This document shows, in pieces, positions 6,489 through 15,286 of a stretch of 17,106 bases of DNA (position 1 is its first letter; the number at the start of each line of letters is the position of its first letter). The notes under the pieces are model-generated. The model was not told the origin of the DNA and did not search any database. It worked only from the letters and a program-made list of their open reading frames with translations. The stretch lies in NCBI GenBank assembly GCA_022361095.1, contig JAKSBO010000257.1, positions 1-17,106 of the forward strand, written 5' to 3'. This DNA comes from Desulfobacterales bacterium (GTDB lineage: Bacteria; Desulfobacterota; Desulfobacteria; Desulfobacterales; Desulfobacteraceae). The position numbers and the translations under genes are program-made.

Positions 6489-7292
6489 ATGACAGCCGTA
6501 TCAGCTTATATCATTGCCTACAACGAAGCAGAGAAAATACGGGCCGCAGTGGAGAGCGTCCTCTGGGCTGACGACATCGTTGTCGCCGATTCTTACAGCA
6601 CGGATGACACAGCCGCCATTGCCGAAGAACTGGGGGCAAGGGTTGTCCAGATTCCGTTCAACGGTTTCGGGGACCTGCGAAATCAGGCGGTTGGCGCTTG
6701 CCGTCATGAGTGGATCTTCAGCCTGGATGCCGACGAGCGCTGTACCGCCGAAGTGCGGGACGAAATACTGGACATGTTGCAACGGGGACCGGATGCGGAT
6801 GTCTATTTTGTACCGCGCCGGAATTATTTCATGGGGCGTTGGATCAGGCACTCGGGGTTCTATCCGGATTACCGCCAACCCCAGTTTTTCAGGCGGGGGG
6901 CCATGAGCTACCGCCACGACCTGGTTCACGAAGGGTTCGAGCTTAATGGAGACGCCGTTACAGGGTATTTACAGCATGCGATCTGGCAACTGCCGTTCAA
7001 GAACTTTGATGAGATTCAGCACAAGGCATCCCGTTATTCCACCCTTGGTGCCGAGCGGATGACGGATGAGGGGCGTGCGTCCTGCATGGGCCGGGCCTTG
7101 AGACACGCCCTGTGGTCCTTTACCCAGCATTATTTCCTGAAATCCGGTTGGCGGGACGGCTGGCCGGGTTTTGTCATTGCCCTGGGCAACTTCGAAGGGA
7201 CCTTTTACAAATACGCAAAACGCTACCAGGCCCTGTCCGATTGGTGTCCGCCCCCAACAACGGCGCTTCGGCGTCCGGTACCGGGCAGTTGA
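6489..7292 (+). CDS. GT2-family glycosyltransferase, LPS-core type (WaaE/KdtX-like)
   Basis: This inner-face glycosyltransferase transfers a sugar from a nucleotide sugar to a lipopolysaccharide-core or related acceptor. The 267-aa sequence has the GT-A order of the WaaE/KdtX group: AYNEA near the start, a VADSYSTDDT donor loop, the DxD equivalent in SLDADER, then NYFMGRWIRHSGFYPD and PQFFRR. A conserved aromatic-rich C-terminal segment (FTQHYFLKSGWRDGWPG, GNFEGTFYKYAK) looks membrane-associated. ATG 6489 is preferred to ATG 6462 because AAGGGAG lies 6 nt upstream and the fold begins there. The stop overlaps the next gene. The family is sure; the exact sugar (often glucose on heptose or Kdo) is not. 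Confidence 0.88.
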   Translation: MTAVSAYIIAYNEAEKIRAAVESVLWADDIVVADSYSTDDTAAIAEELGARVVQIPFNGFGDLRNQAVGACRHEWIFSLDADERCTAEVRDEILDMLQRGPDADVYFVPRRNYFMGRWIRHSGFYPDYRQPQFFRRGAMSYRHDLVHEGFELNGDAVTGYLQHAIWQLPFKNFDEIQHKASRYSTLGAERMTDEGRASCMGRALRHALWSFTQHYFLKSGWRDGWPGFVIALGNFEGTFYKYAKRYQALSDWCPPPTTALRRPVPGS

Positions 7293-8458
7293 GTGCCCTG
7301 ACGGCAGGGACAAAGGAAACGTCGTCACACCTGCGTTTGGCGGTGGTGGTCAAAAAGTTCATGGCCACCGGAGGGGCTGAACGCTATGCAATGGAGACCA
7401 CCCGCAGGCTGTGTTCCAGAGGACATCAGGTGGCACTGGTGGCCCGGCAGTGGGATACGACTGCGGCAGCAGACGGATTATCACTGCACCGTCTGCCGGA
7501 TTATGAGCGCTTGCCCAGTGTTCTTAATTCCTGGTTGTTTGCCCGTGATGCCGCCCGTCTTCTGGCCACCCTGCCCATTGATGCCGTCATTTCCCACGAG
7601 CGCGGATTCCGGCAGGATATTGCCGTTGTACATACCTTCCCCTACCACCGGGGCCTGGCACGTTATCCTGGAATCCGCAAGATTGACCAGCTTTATCTGA
7701 GCCCGCGCAGTTGGCTGCATTTACATTTGGAAGCACAGCAGATGTCTTCCGGGCAACTGGCGCCCGTTTCGGAGACGATTCGGGACGACCTGGCGCGTTA
7801 TTATCATCGTACACGGAACGTGACTGTGGTAAACCCGGGTGTGGACCCGGATTATTTTTCACCAGGGTCGATAGACGGCTTTCGAGGGTCCGCCCGCCAA
7901 GCCATCACCGTTTCACCCGGGGAAACGGTCATCCTGTTTGTTGGGAACGAATTCAGACGAAAAGGGCTGGATGACCTGATCGCCGCTTTGGGTGCGGCAC
8001 AGCATTTGGTGGTGGTGGGCAAGGGCGAGCGATGGCCCCGTTACCGGCGTCTGGTGCGCAGACTGGGCGTGGCCGGTCAGGTACATTTTATGGGGCTGGC
8101 CGATGATGTGAGGCCCTGGTATGCAGCCGCCGATATTCTGGTCCTGCCCTCTCTGGCAGAGGCCTTTGGCATGTGTGTCCTTGAGGCCATGGCCTGCGGA
8201 TTGCCCGTTGTCGTCCGCAACCATGCCGGGGCGGCAGCCCTGGTGAAGAAGGAGACCAACGGGTTTGTATTCCACCGGGCCGATGAGCTGAAACCCCTTT
8301 TGGCACGCTTAGCCGACAGACATTTACGGCAGCGCCTGGGGAACGAAGCCCGCCGGACAGCCCAAGCCTGCACCTGGGATAAGGCAGCCGAACGGCTTGA
8401 GGCACTCAGCAGGCAGGTTGCCGTTGAATTGAAGCGGTCGCATGGCACCCAAGCCTAA
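7289..8458 (+). CDS. GT4-family glycosyltransferase, LPS-core type (WaaG-like)
   Basis: This GT-B fold glycosyltransferase probably adds a hexose to LPS core at the cytoplasmic face of the inner membrane. The N-terminal acceptor domain begins at LRLAVVVKKF with the family GGAERY turn. The C-terminal donor domain shows VNPGVDPDYFSP, an FVGNEFRRKG start and the EAFGMCVLEAMACG block, with both glutamates of the E-x7-E motif. Domain order and length match WaaG-type enzymes. The start is unclear. An ATG at 7112 would overlap the previous gene by 180 bp. I chose TTG 7289, which overlaps the previous stop (TTGA), but no strong Shine-Dalgarno supports it, and ATG 7361 would cut off the first beta-strand. 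It is co-transcribed with the GT2 gene. Confidence 0.85.
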   Translation: MSALTAGTKETSSHLRLAVVVKKFMATGGAERYAMETTRRLCSRGHQVALVARQWDTTAAADGLSLHRLPDYERLPSVLNSWLFARDAARLLATLPIDAVISHERGFRQDIAVVHTFPYHRGLARYPGIRKIDQLYLSPRSWLHLHLEAQQMSSGQLAPVSETIRDDLARYYHRTRNVTVVNPGVDPDYFSPGSIDGFRGSARQAITVSPGETVILFVGNEFRRKGLDDLIAALGAAQHLVVVGKGERWPRYRRLVRRLGVAGQVHFMGLADDVRPWYAAADILVLPSLAEAFGMCVLEAMACGLPVVVRNHAGAAALVKKETNGFVFHRADELKPLLARLADRHLRQRLGNEARRTAQACTWDKAAERLEALSRQVAVELKRSHGTQA

Positions 8459-8583
8459 TCCTCGATGATCAAGTTATTTCTAAGACGCTCAATCACTTCC
8501 ATCAAGCTCGTTTTTCTCTTGTGTGTTTTTTTCAATTGATCCAGATAAGAAAACCACTCAGCCTGCTTATTTTGTCCTTCCAT
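8455..8583 (-). pseudogene. possible C-terminal remnant of a truncated gene
   Basis: The minus-strand frame ending at 8455 closes with a natural-looking charged helix: EWFSYLDQLKKTHKRK, then SLMEVIERL. This recalls, from memory, the C-terminal tails of SWIM-zinc-finger-type proteins. Upstream the frame passes through the TetR promoter and then antisense to the TetR gene, so only the last 45-55 codons could be original. It has no promoter or ribosome-binding site. Its stop overlaps the stop of the GT4 gene by three bases. I read it as the tail of a gene cut off when the efflux block joined here; a chance open frame is the alternative. Confidence 0.28.
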
Positions 8584-8623
8584 TACCTTGGCGGCGTAAA
8601 TATGAAACAAAAAAATTTGAGGC

Positions 8624-8652
8624 TTGACTAAAAATGAATGTTCATTTATTTT
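8624..8652 (+). promoter_or_regulatory. predicted promoter of the TetR/efflux block
   Basis: TTGACT (8624-8629), a 17-nt spacer and TATTTT (8647-8652) form a reasonable sigma-70 promoter. Transcription would start about 8659, next to the GTG at 8660, which implies a leaderless or nearly leaderless TetR message. Confidence 0.5.
8632..8647. promoter_or_regulatory. candidate TetR operator
   Basis: AAATGAA and TTCATTT form perfect 7-bp arms around TG, exactly between the -35 and -10 boxes of the predicted promoter. TGAATG..TTCA-type dyads are typical TetR/AcrR-family operators. Binding here would block polymerase, so autorepression is the simple reading. Confidence 0.6.
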
Positions 8653-8659
8653 AGACGCC

Positions 8660-9232
8660 GTGAGAACAAAAGACGAAGAAAAAAAAGCGGCCTTGTTCGA
8701 GGCAACGGTAAAGACGGTAAACGAAATGGGATTTGCGTCAGCCTCGGTTTCTAAAATTACCAAGGAGGCGGGCGTCTCTCCGGCAACCTTATATATTTAC
8801 CATAAAAACAAGGAAGAATTACTGGTTTCCACCTATATCACCATCGAAAAAAATATGAGCAGGGCTTTGTTGGAAAAATTCAATGCCGATATGCCGCTTC
8901 GGGATATATTGGAAAATGTGTGGGTGGCCATGAGTGATTATTTTATTAAATATCAGCCCTATACCAGGTTTGCAGAACAATTTGCCAATTCTCCCTACAA
9001 GACGTTGGTCAATAAAGAGATGGTGATGCATTATTATGCCCCGATTATTGACGTGCTCCAGCAAGGCATCGACCAGAAAATTATCAAGAATGTCGATTTT
9101 GATATCATCATCGCCTTTATTTGTTATCCGTTGCTTGCGCTCTCAAATCCGGGTTTATGTTCCGATTTTGAGCCGACTGCGGAAAATATTAAATCGGCGT
9201 TTGCCCTGGCTTGGGACGCCATCAAATTATAA
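8660..9232 (+). CDS. TetR/AcrR-family transcriptional repressor
   Basis: The 190-aa protein has an N-terminal TetR HTH: LFEATVKTVNEMGF, then SVSKITKEAGVSPATLYIYHKNKEEL split over the two HTH helices (about residues 10-55). A helical ligand-binding and dimerisation domain follows. It lies directly upstream of an RND efflux operon, so it most likely represses its own promoter and the pump genes until an inducing compound binds. I start it at GTG 8660: the upstream TTG at 8624 is the -35 box itself, and the HTH begins shortly after the GTG. There is no Shine-Dalgarno, consistent with a leaderless message. A 65-bp gap without an obvious promoter separates it from the outer-membrane factor, which favours one transcript. 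Confidence 0.88.
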   Translation: MRTKDEEKKAALFEATVKTVNEMGFASASVSKITKEAGVSPATLYIYHKNKEELLVSTYITIEKNMSRALLEKFNADMPLRDILENVWVAMSDYFIKYQPYTRFAEQFANSPYKTLVNKEMVMHYYAPIIDVLQQGIDQKIIKNVDFDIIIAFICYPLLALSNPGLCSDFEPTAENIKSAFALAWDAIKL

Positions 9233-9297
9233 ATCCGACAATGCCTAGGGGTTTCAGCTTGTAATGCCCAAAGAGGAAATCCAAAAAGGATATATTA

Positions 9298-10782
9298 ATG
9301 ACTTACAGAATAGAGCATATGAATCATAAGGAAATGAGGGTGCCGTGGACAAGGCTGATGATTGCCCTAGTCATCCCCCTGGTTTTAACCGGATGCGCTG
9401 CGGTAGGCCCGGATTATCAACCTCCGGCCATGGAAATGCCGGCCGCCTGGCAAGGGACGGATGATCCTGCGCTGCTGCCCCGGGCACAACTGGTGCAGAA
9501 GTGGTGGTCCCTGTTCCATGATCCCCTTTTAGACCGGCTCATTCAAACCGCGACCCAGAGCAACCGGGATCTTCTGGCCGCCATTGCAAGGATGGAAGAA
9601 GCCCGGGCCAATCTTGGCAGTACCAGGGGAGAGTACTACCCCCAGGTGGAGGCAAACGGGTCCGCCATCTGGCAGGAAACCAGTGACAACGGCTTAAGCA
9701 CGGGCGTTGAAGAGACCCTCCACGGGGTGGGTGCCTCTGCCGGGTGGGAGGTTGATCTGTTCGGCCGTATTCGCAGATCGGTTGAGGCTGCGGCGGCCGA
9801 TTACCAGGCCAGTGCCGAAGACCGTACCGATGTCCTGATCAGCCTCTATGCCAATGTGGCCCTGACCTATCTTGACGTTCGGACCTTTCAGGCAAGATTG
9901 ACGGCGGCCAGGTCAAATATCGATTCCCAAAAATCAGTACTCGCCCTGACCCGGTCCCGGTTTCGGAACGGGTTGGCCACGGATCTTAATGTTGCCCAGG
10001 CACAAAGAATTCTGGCAAGTACCGAAGCGGAAGTGCCCCCCTTGAATATCGGGCTGTCCCAATCAATTAACGCCCTGGCGGTATTGCTGGGCCAGACTCC
10101 CGGAAGCCTGTCTTCCGAACTGGCGGTACCGTTGGAAATTCCCTTGCCGCCTGAGAAGGTAACCGTGGGGGTTCCGGCCAATCTGCTGCGCCAGCGGCCG
10201 GATGTGCGCCGGGCGGAACGGCGGCTGGCCGCTCAGACCGCGCGTATCGGCGTGCTCAAGGCGGATCTTTACCCAAGTTTTTCTCTGACCGGCGCGTTTG
10301 GTTTTGAATCGATCGATGCTGGCACCCTGTTTGATACCGACAGCCGGATCGCTTCCTTTGGGCCATCCTTGCGATGGCAGATATTCAGCGGCGGCCGTAT
10401 CCGGCAACAAATAAAAGCCCAGGACGCCCGGACACGCCAGGCCCTGTTCGGTTATGAGCAGTCCGTACTCAATGCACTTCGGGAAGTGGAAAATGCGCTG
10501 GTGGCCTATGTCGAGGACCGCACACGTTTAGCCGCCATCAATCGTTCGGTAACGGCGGCCCGGCGTTCGGTAAAATTAGCCACAGAGCTGTACAAGCAGG
10601 GTCTCGTTGACTTTCAGCAGGTTCTTGATGCCCAGCGGGACCAATTTAATTTTGAAAACCAGTTTGCCGCCGCCAAAGGCAACAGCGCGGCAAATTTTGT
10701 CAGATTATACGCGGCATTAGGCGGCGGCTGGGATCCAACGCCGGCCCCGAAGCCGGATTTAAATGACCGAGGGGGAAAATAG
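9298..10782 (+). CDS. RND efflux outer-membrane factor lipoprotein (OprM/NodT family)
   Basis: This is the outer-membrane channel of a tripartite efflux pump. A lipoprotein signal ends in the lipobox LTGC, with Cys33 as the lipidation site. The OprM pattern VGPDYQPP follows, then WWSLFHDPLLDRLI and two long alpha-helical repeats. Each repeat contains the family turn: SxGxYYPQ in the first and KADLYPSFSLTG in the second. At 494 aa it is full length. ATG 9298 has AAGGA 7 nt upstream; ATG 9319 or 9334 would give a shorter signal sequence and are possible alternatives. The stop at 10782 is one base from the start of the adaptor gene, so the operon is tight. In most HAE1 operons this gene comes last; here it comes first. 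Confidence 0.93.
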   Translation: MTYRIEHMNHKEMRVPWTRLMIALVIPLVLTGCAAVGPDYQPPAMEMPAAWQGTDDPALLPRAQLVQKWWSLFHDPLLDRLIQTATQSNRDLLAAIARMEEARANLGSTRGEYYPQVEANGSAIWQETSDNGLSTGVEETLHGVGASAGWEVDLFGRIRRSVEAAAADYQASAEDRTDVLISLYANVALTYLDVRTFQARLTAARSNIDSQKSVLALTRSRFRNGLATDLNVAQAQRILASTEAEVPPLNIGLSQSINALAVLLGQTPGSLSSELAVPLEIPLPPEKVTVGVPANLLRQRPDVRRAERRLAAQTARIGVLKADLYPSFSLTGAFGFESIDAGTLFDTDSRIASFGPSLRWQIFSGGRIRQQIKAQDARTRQALFGYEQSVLNALREVENALVAYVEDRTRLAAINRSVTAARRSVKLATELYKQGLVDFQQVLDAQRDQFNFENQFAAAKGNSAANFVRLYAALGGGWDPTPAPKPDLNDRGGK

Positions 10783-10783
10783 C

Positions 10784-11965
10784 ATGAAATCATACCGTTC
10801 TTATCTCTTTTCAGTGGGTTTGCTGATCTTAACATGCGCTGCTTTCGGGCTGTCCGGTTGTAAAAACCAGTCGGCCAACGCCAATGCGCCCGCCCCACCC
10901 CCACCCACCGTAACGGTCAGCACGCCGTTAGTCAAAGATGTGGTTCACTATGCCGAGTTCACCGGCACCACCGAAGCGGTGGAGTCGGTAGTGATCCGGG
11001 CAAGGGTGGAGGGCTACCTTGAAAAAATTCATTTTACCGAGGGGGCTATGGTGGAAAAAGGACAACTGCTTTTTACCATTGACGACAAGCCCTATCAGGC
11101 AAAACTGGAAGAAGCCCTGGCCGATCTTGCCATGCAGCAGGCAGAGCTGGAACAGACCCGGGCCACCAAGATCCGCAAAGAGAATGCCCTGCGCGATAAC
11201 GCGGTGAGTGAAGTAGAGGTCATTGATGCCCGGGCGGAACTGGGCAAAGCACAAGCCCGGGTTAAGGCTGCCAAAGCAGCCATTCGCACCGCCAAGCTCG
11301 ATATCTCCTACACCCGGGTTAAATCCCCAATCAGCGGCCGGATCGGACGCAGGATGGTGGATGTCGGGAATCTGGTGGGGGCCGGTGAGCGTACTGAACT
11401 TGCCGGTATAGTCAAGGATGATCCAATTTACGCCTATTTTACAATCAGTGAAAGAAGCTGGATCCGCTACCAGGCCAAACGGTCACCGGATGATCCAAAG
11501 ACCATTTATATGGGGCTGTCCAACAGCAAAGACTTTCCCTTTGAAGGCAGAATTGATTTTATCGATAACCGAATGGACGCCGCCACCGGCACCATAAAGG
11601 TACGGGGTATTTTTCCGAACCCGCAGCAACGCATTCTTCCCGGGCTCTTTGCCCGGGTGAGAATTCCCATCGGTGCCACCACCGGTGCCCTGTTGGTACC
11701 GGACAGTGCCCTGGGACAGGACCAGCAGGGACACTATCTTTTGGTGGCCAATCCGGAAAATATTACCGAATACCGCCCCGTGGCCACCGGTGAAATTGTG
11801 GACGGCATGCGGGTGATTGCATCGGGTCTGAAAGGGGATGAACGGGTGATTGTAAACGGTCTCCAAAAGGCCCGGCCGGGTGCGCCGACAACACCTGTAC
11901 CGGCGGTCCCTGATGGGGCTTCTCCAAAGGATGCACCCCCTTCGGCCACGGCACCGAAAGCATAG
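10784..11965 (+). CDS. RND efflux periplasmic adaptor (membrane fusion protein)
   Basis: The adaptor links the inner-membrane pump to the outer-membrane channel. The N-terminus is a lipoprotein signal with lipobox LSGC (Cys26), followed by a proline-rich linker. The usual order is visible: a first lipoyl half (RARVEGYLEKIHFTEGAMVEKGQLLF), split here by family convention; a helical hairpin rich in Ala, Glu and Arg (about residues 100-165); a second lipoyl half (YTRVKSPISGRIGR); then the beta-barrel and membrane-proximal domains (ATGTIKVRG, LLPGLF-like ILPGLFARV). ATG 10784 is preferred to 10763 because GAGGGGG lies 8 nt upstream and the earlier ATG is inside the previous gene. It has 393 aa and is complete. 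The tail is Pro/Ala-rich. Confidence 0.93.
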   Translation: MKSYRSYLFSVGLLILTCAAFGLSGCKNQSANANAPAPPPPTVTVSTPLVKDVVHYAEFTGTTEAVESVVIRARVEGYLEKIHFTEGAMVEKGQLLFTIDDKPYQAKLEEALADLAMQQAELEQTRATKIRKENALRDNAVSEVEVIDARAELGKAQARVKAAKAAIRTAKLDISYTRVKSPISGRIGRRMVDVGNLVGAGERTELAGIVKDDPIYAYFTISERSWIRYQAKRSPDDPKTIYMGLSNSKDFPFEGRIDFIDNRMDAATGTIKVRGIFPNPQQRILPGLFARVRIPIGATTGALLVPDSALGQDQQGHYLLVANPENITEYRPVATGEIVDGMRVIASGLKGDERVIVNGLQKARPGAPTTPVPAVPDGASPKDAPPSATAPKA

Positions 11966-11976
11966 GAAGGCAAGCC

Positions 11977-14900
11977 ATGATCAGTCGTTTTTTTATCCAT
12001 CGTCCAATTTTTGCAGCGGTACTCTCCATTGTGATCATTATCGTCGGCCTGGTGACCCTAAGATCCCTGCCCATTGCCCAGTATCCGGAGATTGCGCCGC
12101 CCACCGTCCAGGTAACCGCATCCTACCCCGGCGCCTCCGCAGCGGTATTGGCCAGCACTGTGGCCCAGCCCATCGAGGAGCAGGTCAACGGCACGGAGGG
12201 CATGCTCTACATGTCGAGCACCAGTACCAACAACGGGCAATATACCCTCACCGTTACCTTTAAAGTGGGCTCTGATCTGGATATGGCCCAGGTCCTTGTT
12301 CAGAACCGGGTTTCCCAGGCCGAAGCATTGCTGCCGGAAGCAGTCCAGCGTATCGGGCTTACCGTGGAAAAGCAGTCCACCAATGTTTTAATGTTCTCTT
12401 CCCTTACATCCCCGGACGGCCGCTACGATGAACTTTACCTAAGCAATTACGCCAGCCTGCGGATTAAAGATGAATTGTCCCGCTTGGAGGGGGTCGGCTC
12501 GGTGATGGTTTACGGGGCCGGTGAATATAGCATGCGCATCTGGCTCAACCCCAACGAACTGAAATCACGGCATCTCACCACCAATGATGTCATCAACGCC
12601 ATTCGCGAGCAAAACGTTCAGGTGGCCGCAGGCCAGATCGGCCAACCTCCCACCGACAGCCGGCAGGATTTTCAGTATGCCATCAACGTCAAGGGCCGAT
12701 TGTCCGAGGTGGAGGAATTTGAAGAGATTGTGATCAAAACGTTGCCCGGCGGCCGTATGGTCCGGCTCAGTGATGTGGCCCGGGTGGAATTGGGGGCCCA
12801 GACCTATGCGGTGTCGAGTCAAAACAATGGCAAAAATTGTGCGGTCCTCGGTATTTTTCTGATGCCGGGGGCCAATGCCCTTGAGACCGCCCAGCGGGTT
12901 AAGGATCGCATGGCGGAGCTCGAAGATGCATTTCCGCCGGGCCTCTCCTATGTCGTCCCCTTTGACACCACCACCTTTGTCAGAGCCTCCATTGATGAGG
13001 TGGTGGAAACACTCTTTATCGCCGTGGCCCTGGTTTTTTTAACCGTGCTGGTGTTCTTGCAAAACTGGCGGGCCACCCTGATCCCGGCGGCCACCATTCC
13101 GGTCTCCCTGATCGGTACCTTTGCGGTGATGTCGCTTTTGGATGTGAGCATCAACATGCTCTCTTTGTTCGGCTTGGTGCTGGCCATCGGTGTGGTGGTG
13201 GATGACGCCATTGTGGTGGTGGAAAATGCGTCCCGGAATATCGACGAATCCGGCCTTACCCCCAAAGCAGCCACCCTTAAGGCAATGGAAGAAGTTTCCG
13301 GGCCCATTATCGCCACCACCCTGGTGTTGCTGGCGGTGTTTGTGCCGACCGCTTTTCTGGGGGGGATTACCGGTCAGCTATACCGGCAATTTGCCCTTAC
13401 CATTGCCGTGGCAACGGTCTTTAGCTCCATCAATGCATTAACCCTGAGCCCTGCCCTGTCTGCCGTCCTGCTGCGGCCGACGCCCGAGCGGAGCAATTTC
13501 TTTGCCAGAGCCTTTAACCGGGGGTTTGATAAATGCCAAAAGGGATACAGGCGTGTTGTGGCCAGCCTCCTGCGCCGCGGCTTCATAATGATGGTGGTTT
13601 TTGCAGGATTAACGGCCCTGGCGGTTTACGGTTTTGACAGCCGTCCAAAAGGGTTTGTGCCCAATGAAGACCAGGGGTGGGCCATATACAGCCTTCAACT
13701 GCCGGATGCTGCATCCAAGCAACGCACCCTGGCGGTGGTGGAAAAGCTCAACCAGCGGCTGGCAAACATGCCCGGCATTAAAAACTGGGTCTCCGTACCG
13801 GGCTATTCCTTGATGGATGATGCCATTATTCCCAACGCGGCAGCCATTTGGGTGGTGTTCGATCCCTGGGAAGAGCGTCTGGCAGCCGGATTGACCCAGG
13901 AAGCCATTCTGGGGCAGATGTGGGGCGCCTCAGCCGACATCCAGGAGGCCCTGATCTTTGCCTTTGCTCCGCCGCCAATTATGGGATTAGGCTCTGCAGG
14001 TGGCTTTGAGATGCAAATCCAGGATCGAAACGACCTCGGGCTGAGCACCCTTGAAAATATGACCAACGACATCACCGCAGGGGCCTTTGCCCATCCGCAA
14101 ATTCAGATGGCCTTCAGCACCTTCCGGGCCAATGTACCGCAATTGGAAGCCCAGGTGAATCGGTCCCAGACCAAGAGCCTCGAAATTCCCCTAGATGATG
14201 TGTTCGAAACCTTGCGGGCCACCATGGGATCGGTGTACGTGAATGATTACAATAAATTCGGACGCACTTACCAGGTGCGGGTCCAGGCCGATGCACCGTA
14301 CCGGTCGAACGTAGAAGACATTCTCCGGCTGGAAGTGCGCAACAAACAGGGCGGGATGGTGCCGTTGGGAACGGTGGCGTCGGTTAGCGAAACCATAGGG
14401 CCGCAAATCATCACGCGGTATAACATGTACCCCTCGGCAAAAATCAGCGGCCAAGGCACCATAAACACCTCCTCCTGGGAAGCCATGACCGCCATGGAAC
14501 AACTGGCCAATGAGAAACTGCCGGTCAGCATGGGGTATGAATGGACCGGTATGTCTTACCAGGAAAAGGCCGCTGCCGGCCAGACGGCATTGATCTTTGC
14601 CTTGGCGGTACTCTTTGTCTACCTGGCCCTCTGTGCCCAATACGAAAGCTGGGTGTTGCCCCTGGTGGTCATTTTGGCGGTCCCCCTCGGGCTGCTGGGG
14701 ACTGTTGCGGCCGTCACCTTCAGGGGGATGGAAATTAACGTTTATACCCAAATCGGGGTTGTCCTGTTGATTGCCCTGACCTGTAAAACCGCGATTCTCA
14801 TTGCAGAATTTGCTAAAGCCGAGCGGGAAAAGGGCCGGTCAATCACGGAGGCAGCCCTAAAAGCCTCAACGTTGCGGTTCCGCCCGATATTAATGACCGC

Positions 14901-15129
14901 ATTCACATTCATAACCGGCGTTTTTCCCCTGGTCATCGCCACCGGAGCAGGTGCGGCCGGCCGCCAGGCCATTGGAACCGCCGTGTTCAGCGGCATGCTA
15001 TCCGCCACAGCCCTGCTGGTGTTGTTTGTGCCGCTATTTTATGTCCTGGTACAAAAAGCCACGGAAACCGTCACTGGTAAATTTTCTTTGCTAAAAAAGG
15101 AAACACCCGGGAATAGACCGTTGGTATAG
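11977..15129 (+). CDS. RND efflux pump, HAE1 family inner-membrane transporter (AcrB/MexB-like)
   Basis: The trimeric proton-driven transporter exports hydrophobic or amphiphilic compounds. At 1050 aa it has the normal length. Features in order: TM1 after MISRFFIHRPIFA; the first periplasmic porter domain (PEIAPPTVQVTASYPGAS); TM2-TM6 with the proton-relay pair Asp409-Asp410 in VVVDDAIVVVENA; the second porter domain; and TM8-TM12 with Lys937 in LTCKTAILIAEFAK, the third relay residue. In AcrB the residue after that lysine is Asn; here it is Thr, and I attach no functional claim to this. AGGAAGG precedes the start, 11 bp after the adaptor stop. All key residues are intact, so the pump should be functional. 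Substrates cannot be predicted from sequence. Confidence 0.95.
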   Translation: MISRFFIHRPIFAAVLSIVIIIVGLVTLRSLPIAQYPEIAPPTVQVTASYPGASAAVLASTVAQPIEEQVNGTEGMLYMSSTSTNNGQYTLTVTFKVGSDLDMAQVLVQNRVSQAEALLPEAVQRIGLTVEKQSTNVLMFSSLTSPDGRYDELYLSNYASLRIKDELSRLEGVGSVMVYGAGEYSMRIWLNPNELKSRHLTTNDVINAIREQNVQVAAGQIGQPPTDSRQDFQYAINVKGRLSEVEEFEEIVIKTLPGGRMVRLSDVARVELGAQTYAVSSQNNGKNCAVLGIFLMPGANALETAQRVKDRMAELEDAFPPGLSYVVPFDTTTFVRASIDEVVETLFIAVALVFLTVLVFLQNWRATLIPAATIPVSLIGTFAVMSLLDVSINMLSLFGLVLAIGVVVDDAIVVVENASRNIDESGLTPKAATLKAMEEVSGPIIATTLVLLAVFVPTAFLGGITGQLYRQFALTIAVATVFSSINALTLSPALSAVLLRPTPERSNFFARAFNRGFDKCQKGYRRVVASLLRRGFIMMVVFAGLTALAVYGFDSRPKGFVPNEDQGWAIYSLQLPDAASKQRTLAVVEKLNQRLANMPGIKNWVSVPGYSLMDDAIIPNAAAIWVVFDPWEERLAAGLTQEAILGQMWGASADIQEALIFAFAPPPIMGLGSAGGFEMQIQDRNDLGLSTLENMTNDITAGAFAHPQIQMAFSTFRANVPQLEAQVNRSQTKSLEIPLDDVFETLRATMGSVYVNDYNKFGRTYQVRVQADAPYRSNVEDILRLEVRNKQGGMVPLGTVASVSETIGPQIITRYNMYPSAKISGQGTINTSSWEAMTAMEQLANEKLPVSMGYEWTGMSYQEKAAAGQTALIFALAVLFVYLALCAQYESWVLPLVVILAVPLGLLGTVAAVTFRGMEINVYTQIGVVLLIALTCKTAILIAEFAKAEREKGRSITEAALKASTLRFRPILMTAFTFITGVFPLVIATGAGAAGRQAIGTAVFSGMLSATALLVLFVPLFYVLVQKATETVTGKFSLLKKETPGNRPLV

Positions 15130-15257
15130 ATGTAACATTGGGTGCCCTTGCCCGGCCAATTCACCGTCACGGATAATTGCGGCTTTGGGTTCCCCCAGGA
15201 TTTTCGCGCTGTGGCAAGGTTTTTCCTTTTCCGCGGAATCCCAGGGGCTCGGATTTA

Positions 15258-15282
15258 TCCGGGGCCGTAATTTCAGCCCGGA
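15258..15282 (-). terminator. possible terminator hairpin of the sigma-54 activator gene
   Basis: TCCGGGGC (15258-15265) pairs with GCCCGGA (15276-15282) with one bulged base, 4 bp past the activator stop. No T-run follows on the minus strand, so this is weak. It lies in the gap between the convergent pump and activator genes; the rest of 15130-15286 shows nothing I can name. Confidence 0.25.
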
Positions 15283-15286
15283 CCTG

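Noticed and set aside
14191..14751. 186-aa antisense open frame within the RND pump gene
   Set aside because: It is a shadow of the strongly conserved pump reading frame; the His/Gly/Pro-rich translation has no family pattern.
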